DNA from: Nocardioides daeguensis
GTDB lineage: Bacteria; Actinomycetota; Actinomycetes; Propionibacteriales; Nocardioidaceae
Direction of reading: 5' to 3'
Assembly: GCF_019192965.1 (NCBI RefSeq)
Contig: NZ_JAHTKU010000005.1
Location: 124,001-188,000, forward strand
DNA length: 64,000 bases
Notes under the pieces: model-generated
Told to the model about the DNA's origin: nothing
Database searches by the model: none
What the model saw: only the letters and a program-made list of their open reading frames with translations
Translations under genes and position numbers: made by a program
Shown: piece after piece, positions 25,100 through 33,980 of the stretch
Position numbering within the stretch: the first letter of the stretch is position 1
Layout: each line of letters begins with the position of its first letter

Positions 25100-26233
25100 A
25101 TGGAGAGCGATCTCTTCGAGGCGGACCACGAGGCGTACCGCGAGGTCGTCCGGGAGTTCGTCCACCGTCATGTCGTGCCCAACATGGAGACCTGGGACCG
25201 CGACCGCCTGATCGACCGGGAGACCTGGCGCGCCGCGGGCGCGCAGGGACTGCTCGGCCTGGCCGTGCCGGAGGAGCACGGCGGCTCCGGCGAGACCGAC
25301 TACCGCTACCGCACCATCGTGCAGCTCGAGATCGCCCGGGCCGGCGCCAGCGCCCTGCAGTCCGGCTTCTCGACCAACGACGACATCGTCCTCAACTACC
25401 TGCTCCGGCACGCGAGTCCCGAGCAGGCCGCGCGCTGGCTGCCCGGTTTCGTCACCGGGGAGACGATCGGCGCGATCGCGATGACCGAGCCGGGCGCCGG
25501 GAGCGACCTCCGTGGCATCACGACCACCGCGGTGCGCACAGGTGGGGGCTGGCGGCTGAACGGGTCCAAGACCTTCATCACCTCGGGCATCCTGGCCGAC
25601 CTGGTCATCGTCTTCGCCAAGACCGACGAGGGCTTCGGGCTGTTCGTCGTCGAGGAGGGCGCCGCCGGCTTCGGTCGAGGACGCAAGCTCGACAAGGTCG
25701 GCCTGCACGCACAGGACACCGCCGAGCTGTTCTTCGACAACGTGCTGGTCCCCGACGAGGACGTGCTCGGCGAGGTCGGCCAAGGCCTCGCCTACCTCAA
25801 GCAGAGCCTGCCCCTGGAGCGCCTGGGCATCGCGATCGCCGGCCAGGCCTCGGCCGAGGCCGTGCTGCAGTGGACCATCGACTACGTCAAGGACCGCAAC
25901 GCGTTCGGCAAGCGGGTCGCCGACTTCCAGGTCCCGGCCCATCGACTCGCGCAGGCGCGGACCGCCGTCGAGGTCTCTCGTAGCTACATCGACCGCTGCG
26001 TCCGCGAGTGGAACGCCGGCACCCTCACCGCCATCGACGCCGCGAAGGCCAAGGCGTGGGCCACGCAGCTCCAGCACGACACGATCGACCTCGGCGTCCA
26101 GCTGCACGGCGGCTACGGCTACATGATGGAGTACCCCGTCGCCAAGGCGTTCATCGACGCCCGCGTGCAACGCATCTACGGCGGAACCAACGAGATCATG
26201 ATGGAGATCGTCCAGAAGGACCTGATGCGCTAG
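25100..26233 (+). CDS. Acyl-CoA dehydrogenase (isovaleryl/long-chain-type active site)
   Basis: 377-residue FAD acyl-CoA dehydrogenase. AIAMTEPGAGSDL and KTFITSG are the flavin/substrate motifs; LHGGYGYMMEYPVAKAFID and RIYGGTNEIM the C-terminal signature. The position that holds the catalytic glutamate in medium-chain enzymes is Gly (YGGT). A glutamate in LPLERLGIA matches the alternative base of isovaleryl- and long-chain dehydrogenases, so a branched or bulky acyl-CoA is likely. The ATG at 25100 is chosen for AAGGAG nine bases upstream; a GTG at 25094 is too close. Single gene ending at a strong hairpin. Confidence 0.9.
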   Translation: MESDLFEADHEAYREVVREFVHRHVVPNMETWDRDRLIDRETWRAAGAQGLLGLAVPEEHGGSGETDYRYRTIVQLEIARAGASALQSGFSTNDDIVLNYLLRHASPEQAARWLPGFVTGETIGAIAMTEPGAGSDLRGITTTAVRTGGGWRLNGSKTFITSGILADLVIVFAKTDEGFGLFVVEEGAAGFGRGRKLDKVGLHAQDTAELFFDNVLVPDEDVLGEVGQGLAYLKQSLPLERLGIAIAGQASAEAVLQWTIDYVKDRNAFGKRVADFQVPAHRLAQARTAVEVSRSYIDRCVREWNAGTLTAIDAAKAKAWATQLQHDTIDLGVQLHGGYGYMMEYPVAKAFIDARVQRIYGGTNEIMMEIVQKDLMR

Positions 26234-26255
26234 CGAGCTGGTCCCTGACGAAGAG

Positions 26256-26286
26256 GAGCGGCCGCCGGGACCCCCGGCGGCCGCTC
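26256..26286. terminator. Bidirectional terminator hairpin between convergent genes
   Basis: Perfect 14-bp stem GAGCGGCCGCCGGG / CCCGGCGGCCGCTC with a three-base ACC loop, 22 bases after one stop and 16 bases before the other. It serves the convergent acyl-CoA dehydrogenase and aldehyde dehydrogenase genes. Confidence 0.8.
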
Positions 26287-26302
26287 TCTCGTCGGTCATC
26301 CC

Positions 26303-27736
26303 TCAGCGGCGGTAGATCGACTTCGTCACGAGGTACGGCTCGAGGCCCTCCGGCCCCAGCTCGCGGCCCACGCCGCTCGCCTTGATGCCGCCGAAGGGCG
26401 CGTTGACGTGCAGCTCGTAGTGGTTGACGCCGACCGTTCCCGACTCGATGCGGCGCGCCAGCGCCAGACCGCGGTCCGCGTCCGAGGTCCACACGACGCC
26501 GCCGAGGCCGAAGTCCGAGTCGTTCGCGATGGCGATCGCCTGGTCCTCGTCGTCGTACGGCGTCACGCACAGCACCGGCCCGAAGATCTCTTCCTGAGCG
26601 ATCCGCGCGCGGTTGTCCACGTCGGCGAAGACCGTCGGCTCGACGAACCAGCCCGGGCGGTCGGGACGACCGCCACCGGTGGTCAGGCGGGCCTCCGATC
26701 GCCCGAGCGCGACGTACTCCAGCACCCGCTGCTGCTGGGCGGCCGAGACCAGCGGACCGACCTGGGTCTCGCGGTCGAGCGGGTCGCCCACGCGCAGGGC
26801 GGCGACGGTGTCGGTGACCGCGGCGACGACCTCGTCGTACCGGCTGCGCGGCGCCAGGATGCGCGTCGCCGCGTGGCAGGTCTGACCGTTGTTGGGCAGC
26901 GAGACCTCCAGCAGCCTCGCCGCGAACAGGTCGAGGTCGGCGTCGTCGGCGACGAGCGAGACCGACTTGCCGCCCAGCTCGAGCGTCGCCGGCCGCAGCA
27001 GGCGCCCCGTCGTCTCGCCGATGGCCCGCCCGGCGCCCGTGGACCCGGTGAACGCGACCTTGTCCACGCCCGGGTGCTCGACGAGGTGCGCCCCGGCCTC
27101 CCGTCCGCCGGGCACCACGTTGAGCACGCCCGGAGGCAGGCCCGCCTCGGCCGCGACCTCGGCGAAGACGAAGGCGTCGAGCGCGGTCTCCGGCGGCGGC
27201 TTCAGGACGACCGTGCATCCCGCGGCGAGGGCGGGAGCGAGCTTCATGACGGCGAGCGGCTGCGGGTAGTTCCACGGCGTGATCGCGGCGACCACACCGA
27301 CCGGCTGCCGTACGACGAGCGTCTCGCCGCCCGTGGGACTGGGCCGCACGTCCTCGGCCACCATCCCCGCGGCGAGGCGCGCGTAGTAGCCGGTGATGAA
27401 GCCCGGTGCGATCCCGCTGACCACCTGGGAGAGGGAGATCGGCATGCCGTTCTCCCGCGAGACGAGGGTCGCGATCTCCTTGCGCCGCGCGGTGAGGCCG
27501 GCCGCGAAGGCCTCGAGCACGCCGGCCCGTTCGGCCGGTCCGAAGCCGGCCCACGGTCCGGTGAGCGCCCGCCGGGCGGCGGCGACGGCGAGGTCGATGT
27601 CGTCGGTGTCGGCGAGCGCCGAGGCGCCGAAGACCTCGCCCGTCGCTGCCTCGACGATGTCGGCGCTGCCGCCCTTGACCGGCGCGACCCACGCGCCGTC
27701 GATGTAGAGAGCAGGCCGCTCGAGGTGCTCGGGCAT
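26303..27736 (-). CDS. Aldehyde dehydrogenase family protein
   Basis: 477-residue NAD(P)-dependent aldehyde dehydrogenase. ITPWNYPQ is the cofactor-pocket motif, LELGGKS carries the general-base glutamate and NNGQTCHAATRIL the catalytic cysteine. The ATG at 27734-27736 follows AAGGAGG, 13 bases after the lipid-transfer-protein gene, so it is the last gene of a four-gene operon (NTF2-like, DUF35, Ltp, aldehyde dehydrogenase). If the Ltp/DUF35 pair is a retro-aldolase, this enzyme could oxidise the released aldehyde; that link is inference. Confidence 0.9.
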   Translation of the reverse strand: MPEHLERPALYIDGAWVAPVKGGSADIVEAATGEVFGASALADTDDIDLAVAAARRALTGPWAGFGPAERAGVLEAFAAGLTARRKEIATLVSRENGMPISLSQVVSGIAPGFITGYYARLAAGMVAEDVRPSPTGGETLVVRQPVGVVAAITPWNYPQPLAVMKLAPALAAGCTVVLKPPPETALDAFVFAEVAAEAGLPPGVLNVVPGGREAGAHLVEHPGVDKVAFTGSTGAGRAIGETTGRLLRPATLELGGKSVSLVADDADLDLFAARLLEVSLPNNGQTCHAATRILAPRSRYDEVVAAVTDTVAALRVGDPLDRETQVGPLVSAAQQQRVLEYVALGRSEARLTTGGGRPDRPGWFVEPTVFADVDNRARIAQEEIFGPVLCVTPYDDEDQAIAIANDSDFGLGGVVWTSDADRGLALARRIESGTVGVNHYELHVNAPFGGIKASGVGRELGPEGLEPYLVTKSIYRR

Positions 27737-27749
27737 GCTGCCTCCTTTC

Positions 27750-28937
27750 CTAGAGGGTGCGGTCGCTCCCGAGGAGGACCGAGCTGACCAGCGGGGCCAT
27801 CGGCCCGCCGATGAACAGGGACGTGTCCGCCCCGTCGACCTGGTTGACCGAGGTGCCGCGGACCTGGCGGACCGCCTCGACGGATAGACCCATGCCGTTG
27901 ACGAAAGAGTCGGCGATGTTGCCGCCACCGGTGTTGACCGGGAGCCTGCCTGCCGGGGCGGTGAGGTTCTCCACCGTCATGAACTCACCGGCGGCGGGAC
28001 CGGGCGGACAGAGTCCGTGGTCGATGAGCGAGGCGACCGCCGGGCCGCTGAAGTTCTCGTAGACCTGGACCACGTCCACCTCGTCGGGCCGCACGCCCGC
28101 GCCTGCCCACAACCGAGACGCGACTCCCTGGCCGGAGGAGCCGGCGGCGAACCCGGCCGAGGTGTAGCTCGTGTCGTTCTCGTTGAGCGCGGAGTAGCCG
28201 CCCGGGGCACCCTGCGCCGCCGCGAGCACGTACGCCGGCGGATGGGCCAGCGTGCGGGCCCGCTCGGCCGAGGTGACGATCACCGCGACCGCTCCGTCGT
28301 TCTCCCGCGAGCAGTCGAAGAGGTGGAACGGCTCGACGATGAAGGGCGAGGCGTCGTACTTCGCGACGTCCAGCGGCTTGCCGTACGCCGCCGCGGTCGG
28401 GTTGTTCTGCGCGTGCGCGTAGGCGGCGAGCACCAGGTTGCGCAGTGCGCTGCGCGGCACCCCGTCGTGCTCGAGCATCCGCTGGGTGCGCAGGGCGCAC
28501 ACGTGGGCCGGGGTGGCGACGCCGTGGGGCAGGTAGAAGTTGTCGAAGTAGTATTTCGCGTAGCCGAGCCGGCCGGTCTCGGCCTGGGTCATGCCGCGGA
28601 ACGCGACCACGGTCTCCGCCTGGCCGGTGGCCACCGCTGCCGCCGCGGCCCCGATCGCCGCCGCCGCACCGCCGCCGCCACCACCCCAGACCATCGACGA
28701 CCAGCGCAGCTCGTGGACCCCCAGGTCAGCAGCCAGCACCGGCCCGCTGATGTCTCCGCCGGCGTACGACGTGAAGCCGTCGATCTCACGCGGCGAGATG
28801 CCGGCGTCGGCACAGGCGGCCAGGACGGCCTCGAGGACCAGCGCCCGTTCACCGGCCGGCGCGGTTCCCCGGGGCAGGTGGATGTCGGCGGCGCCGACGA
28901 TCGCGGTGGCCGCGCGGAACGCCGAGCGGGCGCTCAC
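27750..28937 (-). CDS. Thiolase-fold lipid-transfer protein (Ltp2-like)
   Basis: 395-residue thiolase-superfamily protein of the non-condensing lipid-transfer type. The thiolase nucleophilic cysteine is missing: the matching segment is a glycine-rich MVWGGGGGGAAAAIG. Family landmarks include YDASPFIVEPFHLFDCSREN and QVYENFSGPAVASL. The GTG start overlaps the DUF35 stop by four bases. In steroid side-chain degradation, Ltp2 with a DUF35 partner performs a retro-aldol C-C cleavage; the same pairing here suggests an aldolase acting on a hydroxyacyl-CoA. The substrate is unproven. Confidence 0.87.
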   Translation of the reverse strand: MSARSAFRAATAIVGAADIHLPRGTAPAGERALVLEAVLAACADAGISPREIDGFTSYAGGDISGPVLAADLGVHELRWSSMVWGGGGGGAAAAIGAAAAAVATGQAETVVAFRGMTQAETGRLGYAKYYFDNFYLPHGVATPAHVCALRTQRMLEHDGVPRSALRNLVLAAYAHAQNNPTAAAYGKPLDVAKYDASPFIVEPFHLFDCSRENDGAVAVIVTSAERARTLAHPPAYVLAAAQGAPGGYSALNENDTSYTSAGFAAGSSGQGVASRLWAGAGVRPDEVDVVQVYENFSGPAVASLIDHGLCPPGPAAGEFMTVENLTAPAGRLPVNTGGGNIADSFVNGMGLSVEAVRQVRGTSVNQVDGADTSLFIGGPMAPLVSSVLLGSDRTL

Positions 28938-29368
28938 GCCGCCACCTCCGGGCGCCAGCGCAGGACCGGCCACTCGGCGTTGGCCGGTCGCTGGATCTCA
29001 CCGACCACCCGGTCGCCGATGCGCGGCGCCTGGTCGGTCCCGACGAGGAGGCCGAGCAGGCGCACCGGCACGTCGTCCAGGGCGACGACGATCGAGACGT
29101 AGGGCACCGCGACGTCGAGCTCGCTCATGAGCTGCCGCTGGGACCGGGCCCACGAGAACACCGTGCCCGCGGCGCGGACCGGCTCCCACGTGCTGTCGAA
29201 GGACCAGCAATCGGCACAGAGCGGCCGGCCCACCGTGCGCCACGTGCCGCACGCCGCACACCGCGGCAGGCACAGCGCCCCCGCGCGGAGGCCGTCCCAG
29301 AATCCTTGGTCGTTGCCGTCGTGGGCCGGCCCGGTGGGCAGGACCTCCGAGAACGTCGCCGCCGCCAT
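28934..29368 (-). CDS. DUF35 OB-fold protein with zinc ribbon (Ltp partner)
   Basis: 144-residue acyl-CoA-associated OB-fold protein. The rubredoxin-like zinc ribbon is CAACGTWRTVGRPLCADC (residues about 36-55), followed by the OB domain. Such proteins form complexes with thiolase-like lipid-transfer proteins and are needed for their aldolase or transferase activity (ChsH2-DUF35 with Ltp2 is the known case). It overlaps the Ltp start by four bases and the upstream NTF2-like gene by one base (TGATG). No MaoC domain is fused to it, unlike ChsH2. Confidence 0.9.
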   Translation of the reverse strand: MAAATFSEVLPTGPAHDGNDQGFWDGLRAGALCLPRCAACGTWRTVGRPLCADCWSFDSTWEPVRAAGTVFSWARSQRQLMSELDVAVPYVSIVVALDDVPVRLLGLLVGTDQAPRIGDRVVGEIQRPANAEWPVLRWRPEVAA

Positions 29369-29661
29369 CAGGCGTCGAAGTTCTCGAGGCTGTCGGCCAG
29401 CCAGGCACCCTCGACCAGGGCCCAGCCCGAGCGCAGCCCGATCGGGCCCGCGGGAGTCGCGTAGACGGCCTCCCCGGTCGCCCGGTCACCGTCGACGCGG
29501 GTGGCGACGACCTCCACCCCGCTCACGTCGCCGCCGGGGACGGTGACGCCCTCGAACACTGCGGGCACCGCACCGGGCGCCATGTCGGCGAGTGCGCCCT
29601 TCAGGTCGCCGCTGGCGACCTTCCCCACGTGCGCACGGTAAGTGGTCTCGAAGTCAGCCAT
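29368..29661 (-). CDS. Small NTF2/SnoaL-like protein
   Basis: 97-residue protein. DFETTYRAHVGKVASGDLKG and a C-terminal sheet ending in WALVEGAWLADSLENFDA suggest the cone-shaped NTF2-like fold, often used as an isomerase, hydratase or binding protein. No catalytic residues can be named with confidence. It is the first gene of the NTF2-DUF35-Ltp-aldehyde dehydrogenase operon, with a regulon palindrome nine bases upstream of its ATG. Confidence 0.7.
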   Translation of the reverse strand: MADFETTYRAHVGKVASGDLKGALADMAPGAVPAVFEGVTVPGGDVSGVEVVATRVDGDRATGEAVYATPAGPIGLRSGWALVEGAWLADSLENFDA

Positions 29662-29670
29662 GCATCAAGA

Positions 29671-29683
29671 CTAATGCCGTTAG
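29671..29683. promoter_or_regulatory. Regulon palindrome, site 4 (NTF2/DUF35/Ltp/ALDH operon)
   Basis: CTAAT-GCC-GTTAG followed by TTTTAAG, directly upstream of the NTF2-like gene and 17 bases beyond the stop of the upstream thiolase-like gene. It gives this operon its own promoter. Confidence 0.7.
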
Positions 29684-29699
29684 TTTTAAGTGGCAACCG

Positions 29700-31169
29700 T
29701 CACTTGAGGGAGAAGGTGGCGTCGGCGGACACCCGCACGTCCATGCCGGCCGCCTCGTCCTCGCCGACCAGCGCAGCCAGCACATCCGCGGCGGTGGACC
29801 GGGCGAGGGTGCGCGCGCCACCGGACGTGCGCAGAGCGGCGAGCGCGGTCTCGGGCGCACCGTCGCGGTCGAAGAGGACGGTCCAGGACTCGAGCGTGGC
29901 CGGTCCCTCGTGCTCGACCGCGACCGGCGTCCTCGGGACGGCGTCGACCTCGTCCTGGACGCACACCCGACCGAAGCGTGGGCCCGGGTCGGGGGCGTAG
30001 ATGCCCATGGAGTGCTTGGTGAGGTAGCCGCTGTTGGCGCTCACCAGCCCGGGGGCGCCGGTACGACGGACCTCCGCGAGCATCGTGGCGATCGCGTGGG
30101 TGCTGTAGTTGTTCCAGGGCCCGCCCGCGAAGGTGAGGCCGCCGGTCACCGTGAGTGGCCGCGACGGATCGTCGATCGGCAGGCCGAGCTCGGCGGCGGC
30201 CACCTGCACCGCGGACGGGAAGCAGGAGTAGATGTCGATCGGTCCGAGCTGCTCGACGGACAGGCCGGCCTCGCTCAACGCGGCCGCGCCCGCCAGGCGG
30301 ATCGCCGGCGAGCGGTCGAGGCCCGGGCGGGCCGCGATGGCCGAGGTGTCGGACGCCTCGCTCCCCGAGCGCGGGAACACCCAGCGCTCGCGGGGGACGC
30401 CCATCCGGGTGGCCGCCTCCACGGAGCAGACCAGCACCGCCGCGGCCTGCTCGACGCTGTTGTTGGAGCTGAGCAGCTTGGTGTAGGGCCAGGCGACCAT
30501 CCGGTTCGTCGGCGATGCGGTCATGATCTCGTCGGCGGAGTAGGTGCGCCGGCTCCACGCCGCTGGGTTGCCGGCCGCGACCTCGCTGAACCGCGCCCAC
30601 AGCCCGGCGATGTGGCGGCGGTGCTCCTCGACGCTCCGGCCGGCCGCGACGCGGATCGCCTGCTCGAACAGCGGGTAGACCGAGGTCGGACGGTCGATGC
30701 CGGCGCGCAGCTCCGTCGCGTGCTGCATGGGTACGTCGGGCCGCGTCTCTGGGACGCCGACGTCCTCGCCCTGACGGGTCCAGGCCGGCTTCTCGCCCTG
30801 CGCCCGTAGCGCCATCCGGGTACGCCACGCCTCCGCGCCCCCGACCAGCACCACGTCGACCCGTCCGGCGGCGATGTCCTCGGCGGCGTCGTTGACGAGC
30901 GCCTGCGGGTGGCTGCCGCCGTTGCCCGTGTAGACCGTGTGCCGGACCGGCGCTCCGAGCCGCTCCCCCACCAGTGCGCCCGGGTCCCGGTAGCGCCACG
31001 AGAGCATGCCGATCACCCGGACCGACTGCACCGCCTCGGCCAGTGCCGGAGCGCCGGCGTCCTCCGCGGCGAGTCGGGCGGCGGCGACGATCATGTCGAC
31101 GGGCTCGACCGGGTCCTCACGCTGGTTGAGCTGGCCTCCGCCGACGAGAACGGGCGTGCGGGGATCCAT
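29700..31169 (-). CDS. Thiolase-like protein lacking the nucleophilic cysteine
   Basis: 489-residue protein of the thiolase superfamily, of the long actinobacterial kind often annotated acetyl-CoA acetyltransferase. PVLVGGGQLNQRED opens the protein. DIYSCFPSAVQVAA and NSGYLTKHSMGIYA are family landmarks, the latter with the conserved histidine. In place of the usual ACxS nucleophile the sequence is TGNGGSHPQALV, so ordinary thiolysis is unlikely. Its function is unknown: lipid transfer, aldol or acyl-transfer chemistry are options. It follows the ferredoxin reductase gene by 45 bases and may end the mce transcript. Confidence 0.78.
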   Translation of the reverse strand: MDPRTPVLVGGGQLNQREDPVEPVDMIVAAARLAAEDAGAPALAEAVQSVRVIGMLSWRYRDPGALVGERLGAPVRHTVYTGNGGSHPQALVNDAAEDIAAGRVDVVLVGGAEAWRTRMALRAQGEKPAWTRQGEDVGVPETRPDVPMQHATELRAGIDRPTSVYPLFEQAIRVAAGRSVEEHRRHIAGLWARFSEVAAGNPAAWSRRTYSADEIMTASPTNRMVAWPYTKLLSSNNSVEQAAAVLVCSVEAATRMGVPRERWVFPRSGSEASDTSAIAARPGLDRSPAIRLAGAAALSEAGLSVEQLGPIDIYSCFPSAVQVAAAELGLPIDDPSRPLTVTGGLTFAGGPWNNYSTHAIATMLAEVRRTGAPGLVSANSGYLTKHSMGIYAPDPGPRFGRVCVQDEVDAVPRTPVAVEHEGPATLESWTVLFDRDGAPETALAALRTSGGARTLARSTAADVLAALVGEDEAAGMDVRVSADATFSLK

Positions 31170-31214
31170 GGGTACTGCTCCTCGGGTGTCGGGGACGGGG
31201 GGCGACGGCCGGTC

Positions 31215-32885
31215 TCAGGCCTGGCTGCGGGCGACGGCCAGCATCGACGCGACGTCGACCAGCTTGACCCGTGGGCGCCGCTGCTCCCGGCCGGCATCGG
31301 TCTCGTGGGCGTCGATCAACCGCCAGCCCTCCAGCCCCACGTGCTCCGGCAGGAGCGAGGCGATGTCGTCGACCTCGGGGACGACGGCGGACAGTCGCCC
31401 CTCCCGGAAGTCGTCGAGCAGGTGGCCGACCGTCTGCTTGGCGCACCGCTTGTTGGTGCCGATCACCCCCGACGGACCCCGCTTGATCCAGCCCGAGACG
31501 TAGAGCCCCGCCAGGTCCGCGCCGGATTCGGGGTCGGTGACCCGCCCCTCCACGTTGGGGATCGTGCCCGACCGGTCGTCGAACGGAACGCCGGGGACCG
31601 GGGCCCCGCGGTACCCGACCGACCGGAAGACGAGTCCGCAGGCGAGCTCCTCGACGTCACCGGTGGGGACGGCGTCGAGCCGGCCGCCCTCCCCGAGCAC
31701 GAGCCGGTTGTGCTGCAGCCGGATGCCCTCGACCCAGCCGTCGCCGACGATCTCGGTCGGGGAGGACAAGAAGCGCAGGGTCACCCGCCGCCCCCCGGTC
31801 AGCGGGTTGCCCTGCACCTCGGCGAGGAGCTCGGCCTTGTAGCGCTCGATCGATCCCTCGTCGGGCAGGCCGCGCTCGCTGAGCTCGTCGACGACGATCT
31901 CCTCCGCCCGGACCACGACGTCGATGCCCGCGCTCTGGGTGAGGCTGAGCAGCTCCTTGGTGGTGAACGCGGCCTGGGCAGGACCGCGGCGCCCCACCAC
32001 CACCACCTCACGCACCTTGCTCTCGCGCAGCTGGGCGAGCGCCTGGTCCGCGATGTCGGTGCCCGCCAGCCGCTCGGGGTCCGTCGCCAGGATCCGTGCC
32101 ACGTCGAGGGCCACGTTGCCGTTGCCGATGATCACGGCCCGCTCGTGCGACAGGTCGAAGGTGCGGTGGGCGAAGTCGGGATGCCCGTTGTACCAGGCGA
32201 CGAACTCGGTGGCGGAGTGGCTGCCGGGCAGGTCCTCCCCCGCGATGCCGAGCTGGCGGTCGGCGAGCGCTCCGACGGCGACCACCACGGCGTCGTAGCG
32301 CCGGCGGAGCTCGTCCATCGAGACGTCCCTGCCGATCTCGGTGTTGAGGAAGAGGCGGAACCCCTTGCGCTTCATGGTGAGCGCGAAGTTCTTCGCCGCC
32401 CTCTTCGTGTCCTGGTGGTCGGGGGCGACCCCGAACCGGACCAGGCCGCCGGGCGTGGGCAGCCGCTCGAACATGTCGACCGCGACGTCGATGCCGCGCT
32501 GGCTCAGCAGCTCCTCGGCCGCGAAGAACGCGGCCGGCCCCGAGCCCACGACCGCCACGCGGAGAGCGCCGCCCTCCGGCCAGGAGCGCACCGGGGCGAC
32601 GTACTGCGTCTCCTCGTAGTCGCGGCGTCCCGGTCCCGCGAACCAGTGGGCGTTGATCTCCTCGTAGCGGGCCTGGTCGGGCTCGAGGTCGTAGTCGGCG
32701 GCGATCGCGCCGACCGGGCAGACCTCGACACAGGCCGAGCAGTCCACGCACGACTCGGGGTCGATGTAGAGCATCTCCGCCGTGCCGTAGTCGGGCTCGT
32801 CGGGCGTCGGGTGGATGCAGTTGACCGGGCAGACGGGGACGCAGGAGGCGTCGTTGCAGCACGAACGGGTGATGACGTGGGTCAT
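31215..32885 (-). CDS. Ferredoxin fused to FAD-dependent ferredoxin-NADP reductase (FprB-like)
   Basis: 556-residue electron-transfer protein. The first 75 residues are a bacterial ferredoxin with motifs CCNDASCVPVCPVNC and CVDCSACVEVCPVGAI, enough for a 3Fe-4S/4Fe-4S pair. The rest is an adrenodoxin-reductase-like flavoprotein (VAVVGSGPAAFFAAEEL for FAD, GNGNVALDVARIL for NADP, GWIKRGPSGVIGTNKRCA at the C-terminus). It could feed electrons to the P450 or Rieske systems to the right. It starts three bases after the foldase gene, so it belongs to the mce transcript. Confidence 0.9.
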   Translation of the reverse strand: MTHVITRSCCNDASCVPVCPVNCIHPTPDEPDYGTAEMLYIDPESCVDCSACVEVCPVGAIAADYDLEPDQARYEEINAHWFAGPGRRDYEETQYVAPVRSWPEGGALRVAVVGSGPAAFFAAEELLSQRGIDVAVDMFERLPTPGGLVRFGVAPDHQDTKRAAKNFALTMKRKGFRLFLNTEIGRDVSMDELRRRYDAVVVAVGALADRQLGIAGEDLPGSHSATEFVAWYNGHPDFAHRTFDLSHERAVIIGNGNVALDVARILATDPERLAGTDIADQALAQLRESKVREVVVVGRRGPAQAAFTTKELLSLTQSAGIDVVVRAEEIVVDELSERGLPDEGSIERYKAELLAEVQGNPLTGGRRVTLRFLSSPTEIVGDGWVEGIRLQHNRLVLGEGGRLDAVPTGDVEELACGLVFRSVGYRGAPVPGVPFDDRSGTIPNVEGRVTDPESGADLAGLYVSGWIKRGPSGVIGTNKRCAKQTVGHLLDDFREGRLSAVVPEVDDIASLLPEHVGLEGWRLIDAHETDAGREQRRPRVKLVDVASMLAVARSQA

Positions 32886-32888
32886 CGC

Positions 32889-33980
32889 TCACTCCTCGGG
32901 GTCGGCGGGCTCGGCGGGCTCGGCGGGCTCGTCGTACGACGCGGGGACCTCGGTGGGGTCCTCGGGCCGGTAGCGGTCGGCATAGGTGACCTGGGCGTCC
33001 TCCAGCAGCCCAGCGAGCCAGCTGCGCCACGCGTCGAGCTGCCGCCGGGTCGTGAGCGCCTCGAGCAGCGTGACCTGCACGTCCTCGAAGGCGAGCGGGT
33101 CCCCGGCGACGACCTTCTCGACCCTGCCGACGTTCCATCCGTACTGGGACTCGACCGGGCCGAACACCTCGCCCTCGCCGACCGCGAAGGCCGCCTCGGC
33201 ATAGGCCGGCTCGAGCTCTCCGGCAGCGAGCGTGCCGAGGTCACCACCGGACTTGCGGGTGCTCTGGTCCAGGGTCTCGGACCGTGCCACCTCGGCGAAC
33301 GGCTCCCCCTTCGCCAGCCGGTCGGCGACCCGACGGGCGCTCGCCTCGTCGGCCACCACGATGTTGCGCAGGTGACGCCGCTCCGGCGTGGTCATCTGGG
33401 CCCGGCGCGCGTCGTACTCCTTGCGGGCGTCCTCGACCGTGGCGTCCGGGACGTCCGCGGTCACCTGGTCGAACAGCTCGCTGGTCTGCAGCGTGCGGAC
33501 GATCTCCGCGAGGACCTGCTTCTCGGAGATCCCCTCATCGCCCAGGAAGGTCAGGAACTGCTGTCGGTCTCCGCCGAGCCGCTCGCCGATGATCTTGTCG
33601 AGCTCGGCGCGCGACTGCTTCTCGGAGATGACGATCTCTCGATCCGCGGCCTCCCGCTCGAGGAGCAGGCTCATCGCCAGCGACTTCGCGGCGTCCCGGT
33701 CGAAGGCGGCGCGTCCGGGATCGTCCGTGGGCGGCTTCACGCCGTAGAGCGCCTCCAGGCCGGCGACGCGGGTCTCGAGCTCGCTCGTCGTGACGACGCT
33801 GCCGTGGATCCGCATCACCGCATCGGCGGGGAGCTCGTCGTCGTCGGCGGCAGCGACCTGCCACGTGGCGACGCCGGCCACCGCAGCCCCGACGAGGAGG
33901 ACGACGGCCCACTGCCGCCGTGACAGCACGGTTCCGTCGGCACGCCGCCTGATCGGCAGCCTCGGACGTCGGAGCCTCAT
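32889..33980 (-). CDS. Membrane-anchored parvulin-type peptidyl-prolyl isomerase (SurA/PrsA-like)
   Basis: 363-residue extracytoplasmic foldase. A basic leader and one membrane segment (WAVVLLVGAAVAGVATWQVA) precede a SurA-N-like helical domain (residues about 55-200). A parvulin domain follows, with RRHLRNIVV, FAEVARSETLDQST and GGDLGTLAAGEL. The tail is acidic with EPAEPAEPADPEE. It overlaps the RND gene by four bases. A foldase within an mce operon suggests a client among the exported Mce or RND proteins; this is inference. Confidence 0.82.
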   Translation of the reverse strand: MRLRRPRLPIRRRADGTVLSRRQWAVVLLVGAAVAGVATWQVAAADDDELPADAVMRIHGSVVTTSELETRVAGLEALYGVKPPTDDPGRAAFDRDAAKSLAMSLLLEREAADREIVISEKQSRAELDKIIGERLGGDRQQFLTFLGDEGISEKQVLAEIVRTLQTSELFDQVTADVPDATVEDARKEYDARRAQMTTPERRHLRNIVVADEASARRVADRLAKGEPFAEVARSETLDQSTRKSGGDLGTLAAGELEPAYAEAAFAVGEGEVFGPVESQYGWNVGRVEKVVAGDPLAFEDVQVTLLEALTTRRQLDAWRSWLAGLLEDAQVTYADRYRPEDPTEVPASYDEPAEPAEPADPEE

